Below, one piece after another: positions 46,566 through 58,213 of a stretch of DNA of 64,000 nucleotides; the first letter of the stretch is position 1, and each line of letters starts with the position of its first letter. The stretch is taken from NCBI GenBank assembly GCA_019916065.1, contig CM034239.1, positions 41,680,663 through 41,744,662 on the forward strand. Reading direction: 5' to 3'. The stretch is from Vitellaria paradoxa. Taxonomy: Eukaryota > Streptophyta > Magnoliopsida > Ericales > Sapotaceae. The position numbers and the translations under genes were made by a program. The notes below the pieces were generated by a model. It did no database searches. It was not told the DNA's origin and saw nothing but the letters and a program-made list of their open reading frames with translations.

Positions 46566-48307
46566 TCATTTGAAAGAGATTTCAGCATCTGGGGAGGCTC
46601 TAGGGAATGCTAGCAACTCCTGAGTAAGCAGGAACATCACCTTCAACTTCTTGCTTTCTGACTTGCCAAAGTTGACTTTCTTACAGGTTGTAATGATCAT
46701 TCTCTCCAACACCAAGGAGTTCTTGAGCAAGAATCTCAGAAAGTTCATCTCATTCTGTAGCTGCTCAAGTAATTCCTCGGCAACAGCTCCTTTGTGCTTG
46801 CTTTGAAGCAGATTTAGATTTGTCATGAAGTTGAATATCTTCACAGTCTTTACATCCCCCAACAGCCCACTAAAATTTGGCTTCTGCAGTTTCCAATAGT
46901 CTTCCTCTTCAAAACTAATTTTCTGAAATTTTGTGAACAGATTATGTCAACAACAAATCTAATTTAAGTATATGTATAATATTTTTTTTCTTTTGAAAGG
47001 TTAAGTGTATGATTAAGATAAACTAAACAAAAAAAAAAAAAAAATCTACAGGAACAATAATTGTTTGCATATATTTGTTTTGAACTCACCCATTGTTTCT
47101 CAAGCTTGTCAATACTAATGATCAGTGTCTCTATATGAGGTGAATGCCTTACCATGTAGGCAATTCCTGGTAGCGCAGTTTTCTTCAACCTTGTCTTAAT
47201 CTTTAGACGTTTGACATCATAGAGTGGAAGATCAAAGCTTTGGTTTGCTCTAACTGATAGCACCTGATCAAAACAGATAATTTAAAGCCATAAGTACATA
47301 GTTTATCGATGACCAAACACAGAGGAAGCATGATATATCCATGACGAAAGACGCAGGAAGTTGTGCTTGTACCTCAATGTAGCTGCTACCCAATTCGAGA
47401 TCTTTAACATGACAAATACTGTTAAGAATCTTAACAAATTCTAATTCCCTATCCTCAACATTAAAGTCCCCTAGAGGTTTATGACAATCAAAGCTTGCAC
47501 TTTCAAGAGATCGCATTCCCTCGATGACATAGTTTTTCCAATCATCTATTGCTACGAGTTCAAAGGAAGAAATAAATAGAGCATAAACCTTTAATCAAGA
47601 ACTTTGTGTCCAGTAGCTAGTTTCATGTATTCTCAAGGTCTTCAGACCCACATTCATGATGAAAAGGTCAAGATTGTCACCATATTTGCAATTTATAAGA
47701 GATAAAAGCTCAAGAATGGGACCAGAAGATATCAGTCATTAATAGCCCCACCAAATAAGTAAACTCCCTCAAGAGAAAGGATTTTATGGTAACTGAGTTC
47801 AAATTTATCAGGGACATTCAAAGTGCAACTTTTCAGGGCCAAGACTGTGAGTGATCTAGAGCTGAACAGGAAAGGAGGCAAGATGTAGCGGTAGCGCGGC
47901 AGTGAGGTTCTACTACTAATAGGGGTATCAATATAGAGTTTGTGGACATTGCGGGTTAATGCAAACTGGATCCATGAATCAAATTGGCTAGCATCTGAAG
48001 CAATGCTGCATTTGCAAGTGATGCTCAGTTTTTCAATGTTTGGAGCATTGTGAAGAAGCAAACAACGATTGATGAAATCTACTTCCCTCCGCCTTGGCAT
48101 TTTCGATGGCGAAAATGTTAGAGAAGAGACCGACAACCATCTGCATCTCCAACTCTTTGACAGAACACTTGTCCTAACCACGTCCATCATTGTCAAGTAC
48201 GAAAGAATGTGCTGAAGTAAAGGTTCTGGCAATCCAGTAAGCAAGTCACGACCAAGAGTTTTGGCCATCTTCGCCCTCTTCATCCTCTTTTCCCCTATGA
48301 TCTTCAC
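46566..48307 (-). pseudogene. F-box/LRR/FBD gene, locus F (type II), broken
   Basis: Exon 1 is 48307-47373 (F-box LLTGLPEPLLQHILSYL, then SVLSKSWRCRW), exon 2 47263-47090 (LPGIAYMVRHSPHIETLII), and exon 3 46922-46566 (FBD: DYWKLQKPNF, FLRFLLKNSLVLERMII, LLAFPRASPDAEIS). Splice sites match C. Lesions are a one-base deletion at about 47735 (GACTGATATC where C has GACCTGATATC), ending the first frame after AIND, and an in-frame TGA at 47595-47597 where C reads AGG. C's own two lesions are absent here, so C and F died separately. A 191-residue F-box/LRR fragment could still be made. Confidence 0.85.
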
Positions 48308-48309
48308 AA

Positions 48310-49300
48310 TCCTCAGAAGACCTTAAAAAAATAACATTCAGAATGAAAACACGAGAAAAAAAAATAAATAATAAAGAGGACTCAACAACGTAATAGATGC
48401 ATACAAAGAACTACGTACGATTTACTAGTAGGAGAATGCTAAGCACAGTAGTGACTGAGGTCACAGAGCAACTGTGTAATGCGTGGCACGCTTCTTGTTC
48501 ATAGAAAATGGAGGGGGACTGACATCGACACTTCTTGGAATGGCTTTGGATGGTATTCATTGCATATTCTGAGACTGGAATTTATGCAGGCCTCCAATTG
48601 TCAGAAGTGATGATTAGCTTTATTCTGTTCTAGGCCAAAACACCCAGTAATTTTAAGCAGCAGCCAGCCCTAGCCAAATGGTTCAACTTCCCTTGGCCTG
48701 GCGGACGCTTAACCAACCAGCTGCAGGACCCAGGACCCTCTTAAATGCAGGACCCAGGACCCTCTTAGCCTCAGTCAAATGGTTCAACTTCCCTTTGCCA
48801 ATGCTATTTTTCTGTTTTTCTAAATCTTCATCTAAGGGCTGAAGATATAATTTTTTGTTGATCTCATTGCATTAATTTTTTCTCTTTAATTCTTACATTA
48901 TAATTATCTCTATATTTATAACAAACTGTGTTTATATTTTCAGTATTATAACTATAACTGCACTTATTACAATTGAGCTTATATTTTCAGCATTATAATT
49001 ACATCTACATTTTTACAAATTGAGTTTATATTTTTCGTCCTTACATGAAAATGGACTGTTGAGATTTAAAGAAGCGAGCTGGGTCCCTTAAATGCTGGAG
49101 TACATGAACAATGACTCTTCATTTCATAAAAAGGGTGATTTCTATTTATTTATTTTTCTTTCATATATATTTATAAATATATATATTTGCGTTACATTCT
49201 TTCGAGTACATGGTTCCCCTACCAATAAAAATGAATACATAAGTGTCCTCCTAACAATAAAAATTAAGTACAGGTGGAGAGTGGACTATGGTATTAATCA
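48310..49300. other. 5' flank of locus F with local duplications
   Basis: The first 425 bp match the flank of locus C. At 48722-48765 the word TGCAGGACCCAGGACCCTCT occurs twice in tandem, and AAATGGTTCAACTTCCCTT occurs at 48676 and again at 48777, marking a local duplication with about 300 bp of extra sequence before the match to copy 1 resumes at about 49090. No gene. Confidence 0.6.
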
Positions 49301-49682
49301 TGCATTCAGAGGGGGCACACATTTATTGAAGATGAGATTATTTCTTTTTCTCCAGGTCAGCATGTGGCAGTGTTTCTCATCACAATGCTTTAGTTCGCTA
49401 ATGCTAACATTTCTATTAATCTCCATCTCATACATGAGACATTGAGAATGAAATAAAAAGGAATGTAAATTATTATTCTTTTGTTTGATTGTCAAATTAA
49501 ATAATGTTGAAATGAAATGAAATTCTCATTCTTTTATTTGGTCGCCAAGTTAAATAATGTTAAAATAAAATAATTATTTCTATTTTAATATTAATTTTAA
49601 GTAAATTGATATAAAAAATTTTTGAAACGAGTGGTGGTGATGATCATGACGTTGGTGGTGGTGTTGGTGGATGGTTGTGCCA

Positions 49683-50135
49683 ATATTGATGTGATTCAAT
49701 TCATGGCAAACTTCTAAAAGTCAAGGACACGAGCATTGGGTTGTTTGTAACTATGTACTGAAGTGTGTCATTGGTCAAATAAACATTCCCTTCTAGTGGA
49801 AGTGTTGTGAGACTTTAGAAGTCAATTTCACCAAAGGGTCTGAAATTAGTACTATTGGCAAACTCTGAACTTGATTCATGCAATGACTTCTATTCCCTTT
49901 TCAAATGCGACATTTCAAATTGTGAGTTTCTTGAAATTTTCCCCATGAATTAGAGGCTTCATAAAAAATCTACATAGCCTCTAGATTTGAAAAGCTTGTA
50001 ATCATGCAGTAGAACGTCTCGATGTTCATGTGTAAACAAGACAGCAATAGAGTATGAAGATTGTCTAGCACTTCTGCGCTGAAGTTGTCAAATGCTGGAA
50101 GTTGTAAGTAGCCATCAATATCTATAAAATAATGT
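49683..50135 (-). pseudogene. type I F-box/LRR remnant G2 (LRR part)
   Basis: Counterpart of D2, cut short by the deletion joint at 49683. Readable: YLQLPAFDNFSAEVLDNLHT, IETFYCMITSFSNLEAM. It lacks about 60 bp seen in D2 near 49970. No F-box, no intact frame. Confidence 0.75.
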
Positions 50136-50136
50136 C

Positions 50137-51720
50137 CCTTGCTGCAAGCTACTGATTTTCTCATTGATGGTGATCGACATAGTCTTCAAGGTCACTGCTT
50201 CACTGAGCAAAAACTTCACAAGCTGCATTTCCTCACTACTGCCTTCAAACATTTCTACGCTTACTCCTAGGAGGTGTGGTCTCAGGTGCAAACAACGGAA
50301 TGTACAGCAGGTCTGACTTGTCTTTTTGTTGGAAACTCTCAGACTGGAAATCGAAGGGAATGGTTTTTATTTCAAGTAAAGTAATTCACATGTTTAAGAC
50401 TATAACTTAACATAAACTGATAAATTCTAAGAAAATAATTCCAACAGCTGCTTTGCCTATGGATCAATCAAAAAAGAATAACAAAAAAGAAAAAAGGGAA
50501 AAGCTAGGAAAGGCTTTATTACCTTAAGGTTGATGGCAGTGGAGCCCAGACCCATGAATATAGACTCATGGCAAATGCAAATGTTCAGCACACCAGATAA
50601 GAATTGAAGAAGTCCCATTGCTCCTAACCTTGTTTTCACCTTCAGATGACCAAGGTAATGTAGCAGCCGACGTGCGCTTTTGTTCATTGGGATGATTATA
50701 CACTTGATGTTTGTAGCAATAAAAAGAAAAAATGTTGATTAGAAATGTACCATTAATATAAATAGCTCAATCCAAGCAATTTTAACTATCAAGCGCTAGT
50801 AATTAAGTACTAAAATTTCTCCAAAGTTGTCAAAGTCCATTCGAATATATAATCATATTGATGAAGAATATATATATATATAATTTTTTGTGAAAAAATT
50901 GGAATAGTAACAGCAAGTATCCAAGTCTTATATGTATTCCAAATTAACTTCAAGGAACCAACAATTTATCAAAGATTTGAAAGATTAACACCAAATTAAC
51001 TTAAAAAACCAACAATTTATCAAAGATTTGAAAGATTAACACCAAGGTAATTTACATGGAACCTATAAACAACTTTTTCAAGGGTTAGCTAATCTACAAA
51101 GGGAAGCATGTGTTTTTAAACATTACACTAATAAATTTGACCGCCTGTACTAAGATGTTATATATACATAGGGGGCATTTGGTGTGACAAAAAGTGATAA
51201 AATTTGATAAAAATTGTGGATTCATAATTCGTGTAGTAAGATAAAAAGTGAATTAACTTCTACAGATTTTCAGCACTTTTCAGCACTCCTAACAGAGTCA
51301 TAGTAAGCTATAACGATATATGTAAAGTTAATTACATCAGGGCAGTCATTAGCTAGCAGCAGTTCATTCAAACGTACTTCAACTGTGAGTAGTGTCGAGT
51401 AAATAGTCAGTAAAACCTCAACAATCATCTAATATACTTAAACAATAAGATTAGGAGCTTCAATGAGTCCATCTTTCATATCTGGACATTCATTTAGCTC
51501 CAGCCTCTCAAGTTTTTTGCTCACAATAATGATGTGCTTCAATTCATGGAACCTTTTTAAGGTCAAGGACATAAGGGCTAGGCAGTTTGTAAGTATGTAC
51601 TGAAGTGTCTCATTGGTCAAATAAGCATTCCTGCTAGTGAAAGAGTTGGAGACGTTGGAAGTCAATTTCACCGAAAGGTCAGAAATTAAATTTTAGTTGA
51701 CATTATCAGCAAATTCCAAG
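50137..51720 (-). pseudogene. type I F-box/LRR remnant G1 (LRR end, exon 2, exon 3)
   Basis: Counterpart of D1. LRR end at 51671-51438 (YLTNETLQYILTNCLALMSL, KKLERLELNECPDMKDG). Intron with MITE copy 51173-51298. Exon 2 at 50639-50523 (VKTRLGAMGLLQFLSGVLN, ICICHESIFMGLGSTAINLK). Exon 3 from about 50351, with the same frameshift as D1. The same fusion to an LRR piece occurs at about 50133-50137. The A-equivalent acidic segment is also missing. Confidence 0.75.
51173..51298 (+). repeat. GTTTGG-end MITE family M, copy 3
   Basis: Orthologue of the copy at 31262-31411 within the duplicated segment: CATTTGGTGTGACAAAAAGT, TTCATAATTCGTGTAGT. Confidence 0.65.
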
Positions 51721-51945
51721 TGCCCGTTTGGTAACATGTACAATTTTTTGTTTATGTTTAACAGCTTTAGTTTTCTATTTTTTGTTTTCAGCTATTATTT
51801 ATTTCTTCTAAAATAAAAATAAAAAATACATTTGATAATGCAATTTTATGTACAACAAATAACTTTATCTTAATAAAATAATATTATTATTAAAATATTT
51901 TTTATAAAATTAAAATTAATTTAAAAAATATATTTTATATTAAAT

Positions 51946-52335
51946 TTGGATATTTGATAATTTAGGCTAATAATCGAATAATTTAGACGAGTTTTCAAGT
52001 AATACCTATTCGGTACACAATTATGAGTAATAATTAGTGTCGATAATTTGAGCGGTAACCGAATAACACCCTTCAAGTACCCTACAATCAAGGTAATTAG
52101 AGTGGATTCGGATAATATCCATTGGATACCATATAATTAAGGTAATTAAAGTGGGTTCGAATAATATCTACTGAGTACACTATATCTATCATTCCCGTAC
52201 CCGTACCATATGATTATTTTATTATTATATCCTAACCCACCCCATTACCCGTAAAATTTAAAAATAACCGCATTTATTAGATCGACGTTGGAAGGGTATC
52301 CGTTGGAAGGGTATCCGTCGGGCGAGTTATATTGC
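51946..52335. mobile_element. hAT-like remnant with TTGCCATCCCTA end
   Basis: The right end ATATTGCCATCCCTAG is the reverse complement of the common plant start CTAGGGATGGCAAT. The interior has repeated GGTAATTAAAGTGGGTTCG-type units (52095-52165) and GGAAGGGTATCCGT twice in tandem (52287-52315). The left end is unclear. Non-coding. Confidence 0.5.
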
Positions 52336-52552
52336 CATCCCTAGTTAAATCTACAACTTAAGCTAGAACTTGTATTTTTATCTAACATTTTCTAATCTAA
52401 AATTCTAAATAAACGACAAAGTTTTGGGTTTTTGAAATTGTATTTTCATCACCCCATAAGTTTTGTCTATAATCTTATGTTCAACTTAAAATTGTAATTT
52501 TATCTGACATTTTTTTTTTTTTTTGGGTCTAAATTTCTATACAGATATTAAG

Positions 52553-52700
52553 GGGGTGTTTAGAGTGACAAAAGATGAGATAAAGTGAAATAATTTAAGA
52601 TAATTTGTGAATTTGTAATTCGTGCAGTGAGATAAAAATGAATAAATTTTGAAGATTGTCAGAAATTTCAGCTTTTTACATCGCACCAAACGGACCCCAA
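52553..52700 (+). repeat. GTTTGG-end MITE family M, copy 4
   Basis: Left end GGGGGTGTTTAGAG and inward-reading right end GGGGTCCGTTTGG form an inverted repeat. Interior shares TGAGATAAAGTG and AATTCGTGCAGTGAGATAAA with the other copies. Confidence 0.65.
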
Positions 52701-53849
52701 GTTGTGAAACTACAACTGTGAGCTTAAATCTATATATTCATCTTACAATTTTTTCATAAAATTCTATTTAAATATTAAAAAATAAATTTATTTAAGATAT
52801 ATATAATACCCAAACCTGTAGGTTGAAACCCTAACTTTAAACTTAAAATTATAAGTTGAACTCAATATTTCAAGAACTATCCCTCTTTGACAAATAGGTT
52901 TGGATTGTAACCCCCCTTTTTTTCTCAAGTACTTCATATCATGCTTCATTATTTTGAAAAGAAAAAAAAAAAAAAAACTCTCCAAGGTATGCTATCTTTT
53001 ACAAACAATATTTCTATCCCAAGTTCTACCTTTTAATCTTACAATCTAGATCGATTTCAATGATCCAGATCGGTGATCTAGATCAAATTGTCACCAAACT
53101 GATACCAAATTTGATGTCAACTCCAGAATCAAAAGAATATCCTTACTCAAAACAACCAATCAAACCTCCATATGCTCCACGAATTCAAAATCCTCCAGAT
53201 CACAAAAGTACCTAGCTTGAGAGGCTTCCATCCTACCTACTGCAATCCGAACAATGAAGGCAGAACAAATTAAGTAGCTATTCTAAAGGAATGAGTGGGA
53301 AAGTACTTCTCCTTATGTATGAAAGCTTCCTTCCATGGACATTCGATAAAATTAGCAAATTCCTTCTAATAAAATGAAGGAATGCGCGTCATAATCACAA
53401 ACAAACATAAAAGGAAATTCAGGAAAACAATTATCTGTTAGGAAAAGGATAAGCATTCATGCACATGAAATAAAAACAGCATATTAGTGGAATGCCAGGC
53501 CTCCTGCTGAGAGGCTTCAAGCACACAACAGCATTCATGGAGTCATAAGCACCATTTCAAGGGAAGATTTCAAATTAAATTCAAAAGAAAGTTAAAAGAG
53601 GAATTGCCTCACAATCTGTGCTAAAGTTATAAGAGGTAATGGGATCAAAGTAACCACCACAAATTACTTATATCAGTGGTTTGGTAGAAGACAGATAAAT
53701 GGGGGAAAAATATAGTGCTTAAAGTAATTAAAAAAAAGAAAAAGACAGAGAAAAATATCTGTTAGTTTTGTTCTTCAAAAATCGGTCTTTGCTTTCCTTT
53801 AGTCTTCACAATCGATCTTTATCCTCTCATGGAAGCTGGAATACAATCA
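52701..53849. other. intergenic and 3' flank of gene H
   Basis: No separate gene. 53390-53480 and 53700-53849 match the 3' flank of gene I, so they probably include H's 3' UTR. Confidence 0.5.
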
Positions 53850-55010
53850 TCAAAAGGGTTCAACTACCCCCTTGAAGGCACCATTTTGTCCTTTCAGCAA
53901 AAGCAAGCTTTCCATAAAAGTATTGACTCTAAATGAATATGAACCCCCGTTGATTCCAATCTCCCTTCCTGTTTTGCTTACAGGGTCATAAGAAACCAGC
54001 CAGCCATCATTCGTTAACAAAGCTTCGCCATTCTTCCTGATTCCCAATGTCCTGCACATCACTCTTGGTGGATCAATAATACTGTATAATTTACACCAAG
54101 ATTCTGCATCTCCGTAGTCTCTCATCACCCATATACTGCAACCAAGTTGTCCCATTTCGGAGCCAGAAAATAACACAGCAAGTGATTCTCCAAACGACGT
54201 AATGGACAAGCACTTCGAATCCTGACTAGCTAGAGCAGGAAGCAGCGTCATCTCGCCGAACACTTCGTCATCCATATCAAAAGATACGATTGATCTGTAG
54301 CCAGCACCCGCCTTAGATGGATGGTTCGCAAGCCAATGTACAGCCCCGTTGAGAAAAACCTGTGACCACAATAATTCAACCTCGCAATTCGGGAGAAAAG
54401 AAGCAATTCCTCTCCACGACCCTGTGCTTTGTGCGTAAATTTGAACCTCAGGAGGAACTCTGAGGCGAGACGACCATCGCTCTTTTTCATACACAATCCT
54501 CACCACCTTGTACTCGTGACTTGTGGTATTGGCACCAAATCCAAGAACAACCTCGTAAGGGCGGCGTTGGGGCCGGTGGGGCCTGGGAAGAGTCACCCAT
54601 TCTCGAATTGAAGGGTTCCCAACAATAGTAGTGAAGTCATTTGGGAGACAACTCAGACAAGCATCACATAAACATAGCAATCCGTTGCAACTGCCCACTA
54701 TCCTGAAATACCCATACTTTGTTTTGAATGGGAAGTCCAGCTCCAATTTCTCATCTCCAAATTTTTCATCATCACGGCACAGAAAATAGTGCTCTCTCTT
54801 GTCCTTGAAAGAATAAAATCTAAGGAGAAGCTTGCCACCGCTCGTTTTGGTGTCTGCAACGGTTCGATCGAGGTGGGTGGCGATGAAAGTAGGGTTTGTG
54901 ATGAGGGAGTACCATGATTTGCATACGGATCTGAATCGAATCAGAGACTTTACGGGTAGTCTTGCGAATATTTGAACCCAGAGTTCGTTAGGGAAGTAGT
55001 AATCTGACAT
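53850..55010 (-). CDS. F-box/FBA (F-box associated) protein, gene H
   Basis: Single-exon gene of 386 residues, a usual length for this family (CPR1/At3g23880-like SCF receptors, many acting in defence or signalling; the target here is unknown). The F-box lies at about residues 5-47 (PNELWVQIFARLPVKSLIRF, RSVCKSWYSLITNPTFIATH). The FBA region follows with its usual landmarks: VGSCNGLLCLCD, NPSIREWVTLP, LGFG..SHEYKVVRIVYEKE, IYAQSTGSWRGI, LNGAVHWLA, ISFDM-like SFDMDDEVFGEM, and CSIWVMRDYG. It ends KGVVEPF. ATG 55010 is chosen because it starts directly before the F-box, as in gene I; an upstream open extension has no ATG. The frame is unbroken. Confidence 0.93.
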   Translation of the reverse strand: MSDYYFPNELWVQIFARLPVKSLIRFRSVCKSWYSLITNPTFIATHLDRTVADTKTSGGKLLLRFYSFKDKREHYFLCRDDEKFGDEKLELDFPFKTKYGYFRIVGSCNGLLCLCDACLSCLPNDFTTIVGNPSIREWVTLPRPHRPQRRPYEVVLGFGANTTSHEYKVVRIVYEKERWSSRLRVPPEVQIYAQSTGSWRGIASFLPNCEVELLWSQVFLNGAVHWLANHPSKAGAGYRSIVSFDMDDEVFGEMTLLPALASQDSKCLSITSFGESLAVLFSGSEMGQLGCSIWVMRDYGDAESWCKLYSIIDPPRVMCRTLGIRKNGEALLTNDGWLVSYDPVSKTGREIGINGGSYSFRVNTFMESLLLLKGQNGAFKGVVEPF

Positions 55011-55320
55011 CGTTCCTAGATGAGGATTGCACTGATTTTGTGGGAATTTTGTGAAATAGATACTACAAGAAACGAATTTGGGCAATGGATTACAGTTTGA
55101 GAACAAACTTACAGTTCTTAATGATCCATAGAGAGCCCTAAATTTGACGGTTCCAAACCTTCGAGCCCTCGAGCGGGTTTGATATCTTATTCCTCAAGCA
55201 TTAACCGAGTTCTAGACTTTTAGTTCTTGAAGCTCAAACCCAATGAAATGAAAACACACAAAGCCGCCGAGGTGCAACCATAGGCTTTTAATAGGAAAGA
55301 AATATTGCCTATTTAGGCCG
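55011..55320 (-). promoter_or_regulatory. shared 5' flank of gene H
   Basis: About 300 bp upstream of H are strongly similar to the same interval of gene I (61598-61930), e.g. ACAGTTTGAGAACAAAC and GACGGTTCC. Similarity stops at a GGCCGCGTTTGGGC element edge at 55317. Probably the promoter and 5' UTR; no individual site is assigned. Confidence 0.4.
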
Positions 55321-55510
55321 CGTTTGGGCACTAAAAGCTATAAAAAGAAAATTTCAAAATTTTTTACGGTTACTCAAAAAAAGGATTCCATAAATTTTTA
55401 CAAATTTCTATAAAATTTTTCCTACCTAAAATCCTCTATAAATTTTTTATAAATTTATATAAATCTCTACAAATTCTAATAAAATCTTTATAAATCTTCA
55501 AAAACATAAC
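55317..55510. repeat. GTTTGG-end repeat upstream of gene H
   Basis: Starts GGCCGCGTTTGGGC and continues with repeated ATAAATTTTTACAAATTTCT-like words. Resembles the start of a small inverted-repeat element; its other end is not clear. Confidence 0.45.
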
Positions 55511-55894
55511 CAAAAATTCTATGCCATAATATATTTGAATGGATTATTGGACTGGATTTTCACTATTTATTTATATTTTTTTGTGGTTTGATTGCTGTAC
55601 TCTAAATACCAAAAAGTAAACTAAACTATATTTTAAATCAACTTTTATAACTTGTGTCAAACAAATTTTTAAAATTTATTACAAATATTATTTTTTTATT
55701 TTATATCTTTCTTATTCAATTGCAGCAATTTTCTCACACAATTTCCTCTATATTAAAATATTCATTTTTAAATCTTTATTTATTGTTTTTAGTTTTAAAA
55801 ATTTTAATATCAATTATAACTTTTTATTTTAATGAAAAATTAAAAATAACATTAAAATACTAATTTAAAAATTATAATGATCCTTAAATATGCA

Positions 55895-56310
55895 CCCCAT
55901 TTGGAAACATTACTATTTTAGAATTGATTTGATTTTAAAATAAATAATTAATTTGATTTGATTTAGTAAATAAAATTTAGTGTTTAAAACATTGAACACA
56001 TTTTAAATTTAAGAATTTAATTGATTTGATTTAAGAAAAATATCAAATTTGGCCATGTTAATAGAAACTAGAAAATATAGTAAATATGATATATAGGTAT
56101 AAATTTGTTCGCTTACTTAAATGACTTAAGAAAATAATGAATTCTTATCAAATTCTATTATTTTGGATTAGATTTCAAATTAAATAAAAATATCAAGTTT
56201 TAAGTTATGAAATAAAATCAAATGTAACTCATAAAATTTTATTTTAATTCCAAAAATAAAAATTGATGAGAATTCTTATTAAATGAAATCAAATCCTACC
56301 AAATCTACAT
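55895..56310 (+). repeat. dispersed repeat N, copy 2 of 2
   Basis: Direct copy of 11326-11750, starting CACCCCATTTGGAAACATT and ending CTACCAAATCTACATAG. The ends CATTTGG and CCAAATC are weakly inverted. Confidence 0.65.
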
Positions 56311-57077
56311 AGTGCTAGGGATTCATTTTGATTTATTTCACCCTATGAAAATAGAGGAGACCAAGAAAAATAATTCACTCCCCTATTATAGGAAATTCCC
56401 TAGAGAAGGAAAGTGATGGAGGTAAATAAGAATATTTTTGAAAGGTGAATTTAGCAAGATAAAAGAAATAAATGGAGAGAAAATAAAATAAAATAACAGC
56501 TAATGAGAAAAAAGGGAGGAAATACAAATTTTCAAATATGTATTCTTATTTAACTGGATTAAAAAATATAATATAATAAAATATATTGTTAATATATTAA
56601 TTTCTTAATTTTATGCATTTTTCTTTCATTTTCTATCACAAGAGAATAAATTTTAAATATCTATTCATTTTCAATTATTTTGATATTTTTTATTTAAATA
56701 TAATCTAATTAAATATAAATTTAAGTTTTTAAAATATTGAATTTATTGCGAAAAGAGAGACGTGTGCAAAAAAATAAAATATAATAACTATTAAAAAATA
56801 ATAAAAAATAAAAAACAATAAAAAATCTGATTATTAAGAAAAATTATTTAGGAGAAATCAAAAATTTTTTTAGTTTCGGTAAGTTTTAGGCATAAAAAAA
56901 AATATGTTATCGGAATAGAGAAAGAGAGAGAAGCACTAGGAAGAGAAAAAAGAAAAATAGAAAAATATGAATTAAAATAATAAATAAAGATAAAAAAATA
57001 AAAAAGAAACAACTGATTTTAAAATAATAATAATAATAATGTTTTTCTCTAAATCTTGCAAGTTTGCGATCCAGGGC

Positions 57078-57118
<41 letters not shown>

Positions 57119-57262
57119 TGTTTAATTTGAATTTTAAAGGGTTGTTTAGTTTGGAGACAATAGCATGGAAAAAGAAAAAAAGTAAATAAGATTTTGTAGA
57201 ATTGAGCTTTTAACTAAGTTTAGCTAAACATCCCACATTTTACAATTTCTCTTGCTTTAATC

Positions 57263-57303
<41 letters not shown>

Positions 57304-57640
57304 TATCTTCTCTGTTATTCCATAAAAACAATGAGAATCTATGAATGATAATTTTTTTGCTTCTCACTTCTTCATTTGAAAGTGCGTTAGGCCAAAAATT
57401 GCAAGGAAGATAAATGGAGGACGAAAATTATAAATATACACCTGCTACTACTCAAAAGTGGCATTCTAGATTGATAATCACAAATAAAATTATCAGCTCT
57501 GTTGCAAAAAGATCTTGAAAGAAACACCATCAAAATACCATGCTGACACAAAAAAGAATATATACAAGGCCTTGGGTCAACAACTGGGGATTCAAGATAA
57601 TAATAGGCCGTTTGGAACTACAATTTCTAGTAATTTTTGA
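56311..57640. other. AT-rich intergenic with trinucleotide runs
   Basis: No gene seen. Holds (AAT)n runs at 57023-57040 and 57077-57116 and an (ATT)n run at 57263-57302, described separately. Confidence 0.6.
57077..57302. repeat. (AAT)n and (ATT)n in inverted arrangement
   Basis: About 13 AAT units (57077-57116) and about 13 ATT units (57263-57302) face each other across about 145 bp, forming a potential long A/T hairpin. Confidence 0.85.
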
Positions 57641-57881
57641 TTTTTTTTTTTATCAAAAATCGGTAGTTAAATTTTAGGTGTGTCTAGAAAAAAAAAAAAA
57701 AAAAAAACTTATTATTTGCGAATGTTATGAATTTAAACTTATTTATCAAGCAAGGGTTGATCGGGAATGATCCCTCAACTTCATGTTAATATGTTAAATA
57801 AAAATATATGATTCCAAACTATTATATATACGGAAATATATTTATACATAAAATTGTGAGTTAAATCCACAACTTAGAAGC

Positions 57882-58213
57882 CGTTTGAACAATTAAAAGT
57901 AATCAAAAGTTAGGATGTCAATCACTTTTTGATGTTTGAAAGACCAATTAAAATTTATCAAAATAATCCGTTATAACAGCCAAAAAATAAACCATTGCAA
58001 ATATTTTAGCCAAAAATCAGTATGAAAAACTGACAAATATTAAAAGCAAAGCAGAAAAAAATAACTTTTTGTAACTTTTTTATAAAAGTTTGTAAAATTG
58101 AAATTTTGAAAATAAACGCACAAAAAATAAAAATAACAAAAATTGATAAAAATAAGTAAATATTTGTAACTTATTGTAACTTTCAGTAATTTTTGTCCAA
58201 CCAATGGGCCTCA
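57882..58213. mobile_element. small inverted-repeat element, GAAGCCGTTTGAAC end
   Basis: The left end GAAGCCGTTTGAAC and the inward-reading right end GAGGCCCATTGGTTGGAC are imperfect inverted repeats. The interior is AT-rich with GTAACTTTTT words. A related edge, TAGGCCGTTTGGAAC, lies at 57605. Confidence 0.5.

Larger units (their letters stand above)
46283..51946. repeat. segmental duplication, copy 2 (loci F and G)
   Basis: Direct copy of 24237-32056; see that entry. Copy 2 keeps the unoccupied site of the TAA-flanked MITE and lacks the solo LTR. It carries its own additions at about 48735-49085 and has a deletion joint at about 49683, where GGATGGTTGTG runs straight into LRR sequence. Confidence 0.85.
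52330..55320. repeat. tandem duplication copy 1 around gene H
   Basis: Direct copy of about 58240-61930: GTTTTGGGTTTTTGAA-type sequence at 52421 and 58278, AAGGGAATTCAGGAAAACA-like sequence at 53410 and 58768, the coding region, and the 5' flank with GACGGTTCC..CGAGCGGGTTTGA (55148-55180 and 61733-61768). Confidence 0.75.
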
